Source: Spongilla lacustris
Lineage: Eukaryota; Porifera; Demospongiae; Spongillida; Spongillidae
Reading direction: 5' to 3'
DNA: 64,000 bases
NCBI GenBank assembly: GCA_949361645.1
Contig: OX442429.1
Location: 1,363,728-1,427,727, forward strand
A program made the position numbers and the translations under genes. Under the pieces are notes generated by a model, which worked only from the letters and a program-made list of their open reading frames with translations, was not told the DNA's origin and did no database searches. The number at the start of each line of letters is the position of its first letter. Within the stretch, counting starts at the first letter, position 1. Shown one piece after another: positions 60,827-64,000 of this stretch.

Positions 60827-61624
60827 GAGGGAGGGAGGGAGGGAGGGAGGGAGGGAGGGAGGGAGGGAGGGAGGGAGGGAGGGAGGGAGGGAGGGAGGGA
60901 GGGAGGGAGGGAGGGAGGGAGGGAGGGAGGGAGGGAGGGAGGGAGGGAGGGAGGGAGGGAGGGAGGGAGGGAGGGAGGGAGGGAGGGAGGGAGGGAGGGA
61001 GGGAGGGAGGGAGGGAGGGAGGGAGGGAGGGAGGGAGGGAGGGAGGGAGGGAGGGAGGGAGGGAGGGAGGGAGGGAGGGAGGGAGGGAGGGAGGGAGGGA
61101 GGGAGGGAGGGAGGGAGGGAGGGAGGGAGGGAGGGAGGGAGGGAGGGAGGGAGGGAGGGAGGGAGGGAGGGAGGGAGGGAGGGAGGGAGGGAGGGAGGGA
61201 GGGAGGGAGGGAGGGAGGGAGGGAGGGAGGGAGGGAGGGAGGGAGGGAGGGAGGGAGGGAGGGAGGGAGGGAGGGAGGGAGGGAGGGAGGGAGGGAGGGA
61301 GGGAGGGAGGGAGGGAGGGAGGGAGGGAGGGAGGGAGGGAGGGAGGGAGGGAGGGAGGGAGGGAGGGAGGGAGGGAGGGAGGGAGGGAGGGAGGGAGGGA
61401 GGGAGGGAGGGAGGGAGGGAGGGAGGGAGGGAGGGAGGGAGGGAGGGAGGGAGGGAGGGAGGGAGGGAGGGAGGGAGGGAGGGAGGGAGGGAGGGAGGGA
61501 GGGAGGGAGGGAGGGAGGGAGGGAGGGAGGGAGGGAGGGAGGGAGGGAGGGAGGGAGGGAGGGAGGGAGGGAGGGAGGGAGGGAGGGAGGGAGGGAGGGA
61601 GGGAGGGAGGGAGGGAGGGAGGGA
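60827..61624. repeat. (GGGA)n array, about 795 bp
   Basis: About 199 perfect GGGA units, the longest simple repeat in the window. Same left boundary sequence (CATAGGCTGT) as the 35.7-kb array. Right flank is unrelated. Open frames through it are artefacts. Confidence 0.98.
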
Positions 61625-61980
61625 ATGGGTGGCTAGCCCCCCTCCATTTATAAGGGGTATTCCTTGGCTAGACACCCCTCTTTATTGGCAAGATAAACAT
61701 TCCACAATTAATGTTATCTATGTGCCAGTCAGTCCATCCAATGGTTGGATTTACAAAAAAAAATGCTTTTTTAATGCATACATGTAAGCTATTTACATTC
61801 AACTACAAAAAAAAATTCCCCTCCCTACTCTTACCTCCTTTCAACAGCCCCGCCTCCCCCTGCTCCCTTACCCTGTCCTCCCCCCACCACCAATAAATTT
61901 CTGGATCAGTGCCTGCCACACAGGCAATACTGTACATACTGCTAATGTATTAACCAATACTGTACGTACATCAATTTAAC
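61625..61980. other. Intergenic, no gene recognised
   Basis: Contains C-rich stretches and two short A-runs. No coding region recognised. Confidence 0.5.
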
Positions 61981-61989
61981 TAATCAATG

Positions 61990-62510
61990 TACAACATGAA
62001 TGCAGATCAATAGCTCCACAGCATGGCCCTTTGGAATGGCTAGGGTGATATTCCTGACTGGATTGTGGAATGAGGATCTGCTTCCTCCAAGGCACATTAC
62101 TGCAAACCTCAGGATAGAAAGGAAAGCTCTTACCCAGCCCATCAGTGTGCTGTATGGAAGATTTCTCTAGCTTGAGCCTGATGGTTATCTCCTCCCCATG
62201 CCCCAGAACACCATGCATGTTCAATGTCATGCACATGTTGCTCATAGTATTGTTTCCTGTCATCCTCATGCTATTGTGTACAGCTGATCATGAGAGGTTC
62301 CTTGACCTGTGAAGCATTTGAATGAAACACCTTTACCTTGATCAAACTTAAGGAATCCTGAAGAACATTCCAGAAACCTATAGCATGTATCATATTTATT
62401 GTTGTAAGCATGGCTCAACAGGGGGCTGTGATCTCTGATCTCATTATGGCATATGTTAGGAAATCTGCCCACATGATAGAACATGATCAGCAGAGTATAA
62501 GTATGTATCA
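61990..62510 (-). pseudogene. C-terminal fragment of a LINE with restriction-like endonuclease
   Basis: The minus strand contains GRFPNICHNEIRD (RHNEIRD-like motif, His-Asn-Glu kept), then in a shifted frame MGWVRAFLSILRFAVMCLGG and SRSSFHNPV. The block order equals that of the endonuclease tail at 27.5-28.2 kb (RHNEIRD...YVRARMHFAVLCATNLCIHG), but the sequence is a different, more decayed family member. Several stops and at least two frame changes make it a relic. Confidence 0.6.
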
Positions 62511-62829
62511 CCACAGTTGCAGAGCCTGGAACCAGTACTGTTGAAACCATGGTCTGATAGGAACAGCACTGAGAGCCATGAAGATGCTCCTCATTGTTTG
62601 GCAAGGTCAACAAGTTAAGACCCTTCATCTGAGGGGGCAGCTGGCTATATACATGTAAAAGATGTTATTGCCATCTCCAAGATTATTAACACTTTATAAG
62701 ATCTGTTCCAATGCTTCACAGAACTTGATGGAATAAATTAATGTTATCAGTGGAATGTTAATCTTCACCTGCTTGGAGTTTTTTTTAAATGTCATATATA
62801 ATGCACCGATCAGACTAGTGGATATATTT

Positions 62830-63400
62830 AAAGATCACAATTCTTCCTTTCATCCCTTGCATATTACAGATATGCCTCTACATTAATCAATGTAAGTGAA
62901 ACGTTGGTACAGTTAAAAGCAGATTGAGAGCCTAAATTAAAGATGAACATCCTCTGAGCATATATAAACTACTTAATTTGCAATTGAAATCTATGACCCA
63001 AAACATGCAGTGCATAAGTGGAATCAGTAATAGTCTGTTCACCTGTTCCCATACACATAACCACATGACATGATGACCACACTACAGTGCTATGTAGGTG
63101 AACACTGCCCATGTGCATGCTTTGCCATATTGTCTAACATAGTTTTGATAATGCGCTATAAGTAATATACATTACCGGTACTTGTTTTATGATCTTGTAC
63201 TAAATTTAGGTAGGTTGCATATGCTGAGTCAATATGCTATCACTGGCAACGCTATTTGAACAATGATCATGTATACTAATAACATGACATATTCAGAAGC
63301 AGCTGGTAAGTCAGCACTTCTATCCAAAGAATGACCTCCATGCTACTGCTGTAGCTGCATGATAACATCATGTTTATTTTAATGCTAGAGTTTGTAAATA
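62830..63400 (+). pseudogene. Decayed 3' remnant of the microexon peptide gene, copy 4
   Basis: Alignable to the 3' part of copies 1-3: a lone donor GTAAGT at 62892; ATT after CAG at 62923 with its donor lost; TGC after CAG at 63011 with donor changed to ATAAGT; a 6-nt exon TGCTAT at 63088-63093 before GTAGGT; the exonless AG|GTAGGT at 63209/63210; a 9-nt exon 63297-63305 (AAGCAGCTG) before GTAAGT; and a terminal acceptor at 63354. Several splice sites are broken and the 5' part is missing, so this is a pseudogene. Confidence 0.65.
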
Positions 63401-64000
63401 TTCTTTCATTGCTTCCTGTATCAGCTGAGCATCCACAGTCCTATAGTTATTGAATGCACAAACCATCACTAGGATTTCCTTTTTACACACTGCTACTCCA
63501 TTTAGGACTATCCTGCTTAGAGATGCGGCATCTAGTCCTGCATTATAACTGATTGTTGTTCCCATAGTGCAGTTATACTGATGCACTGCTAATGAGCTTT
63601 GTAGGCCTTTCTATTACAATTCATTCTTGTTTTCCTCCCTGTTTACACTGCATCATTACAGTCAATACAGGATAGATAGATAAATAGTAACATGCAAGCT
63701 GAGAGGTGTAATGTCTTGCTCATCATAAGTCCATCAATGAACAATTTGCCATTTCTTTGTACAGGGGCTAGCAGATCTCAGAATTACAAATGGAAGTCTT
63801 ATAAATTGTAAGACCAAATGTTTTATGAGTAGCTTCCCATTTAATGGCTATTCACATCAGTTGCTTGGTTAGATGTGGTGCCTCTGTGTAAGAGTTGGTC
63901 CATCCATTACAACATTGAAGGTGCTAAAGTTACCTTGACGATCTTCCACTGCTCTATGATAAAGCTCTTCTGCTCCACTACCAGTGACATGGGGGTGTCA
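63401..64000. other. Intergenic, no gene recognised
   Basis: No recognisable coding region on either strand. The 70-codon minus-strand frame at 63374-63586 has no recognised features. Confidence 0.45.

Overview
The window is animal-like nuclear DNA, most likely from a marine invertebrate. A demosponge is my best guess, from the many TACATGTA/TGCATGCA words, short introns and transposon families; this is inference. The 200-base N run at 40586-40785 looks like a scaffolding gap. Genes are sparse and most of the sequence is repeats.

The standout is a family of split genes for a small secreted cysteine-rich peptide. There are three large copies on the + strand (about 16.0-19.65 kb, 31.5-35.3 kb, 56.5-60.35 kb) and a decayed 3' remnant at 62.83-63.4 kb. 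In the two complete copies a TATA promoter is followed by a signal-peptide exon, an acidic propeptide, and a chain of 25 tiny coding exons. Twenty or 21 of these are exactly 3 nt, one codon between an AG acceptor and a GTAAGT-type donor; the others are 6, 9 or 12 nt. All are phase 0 and the spliced length is divisible by three in both complete copies. Six cysteine codons are invariant, while eight other microexons differ in amino acid among copies although the introns are close to identical. An AG|GTAAGT site with no exon between acceptor and donor is also conserved.

Other coding content: an intronless laccase-like multicopper oxidase (46.2-48.4 kb) interrupted by two one-base frameshifts; two broken RING plus second-zinc-finger genes (13.4-14.5 kb on +, 44.6-45.0 kb on -), the first invaded by a 21-bp minisatellite; and unrecognised fragments at 49.9-50.9 kb.

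Mobile DNA: a nearly intact BED-finger hAT element with perfect 8-bp target duplications (8106-10712), a decayed hAT with TTF-like finger (52558-55376), a hAT scrap at 42.7 kb, tails of LINEs with a restriction-like endonuclease (27.5-28.2 kb, 62.0-62.5 kb), LINE reverse-transcriptase tails (26.3-26.7 kb, 39.8-40.2 kb), and several inverted-repeat non-autonomous elements.

Tandem repeats: a 26-bp minisatellite (1.9-2.4 kb), a ~178-bp satellite (2.66-6.8 kb), a 21-bp minisatellite (13.5-14.3 kb), a ~260-bp repeat (22.7-23.9 kb), an 18-bp purine repeat (25.75 and 38.87 kb), two huge GGGA arrays (35.7 and 60.8 kb) downstream of peptide-gene copies, and CA runs. The peptide genes, their 3' flanks and the GGGA arrays appear to have spread together by segmental duplication.
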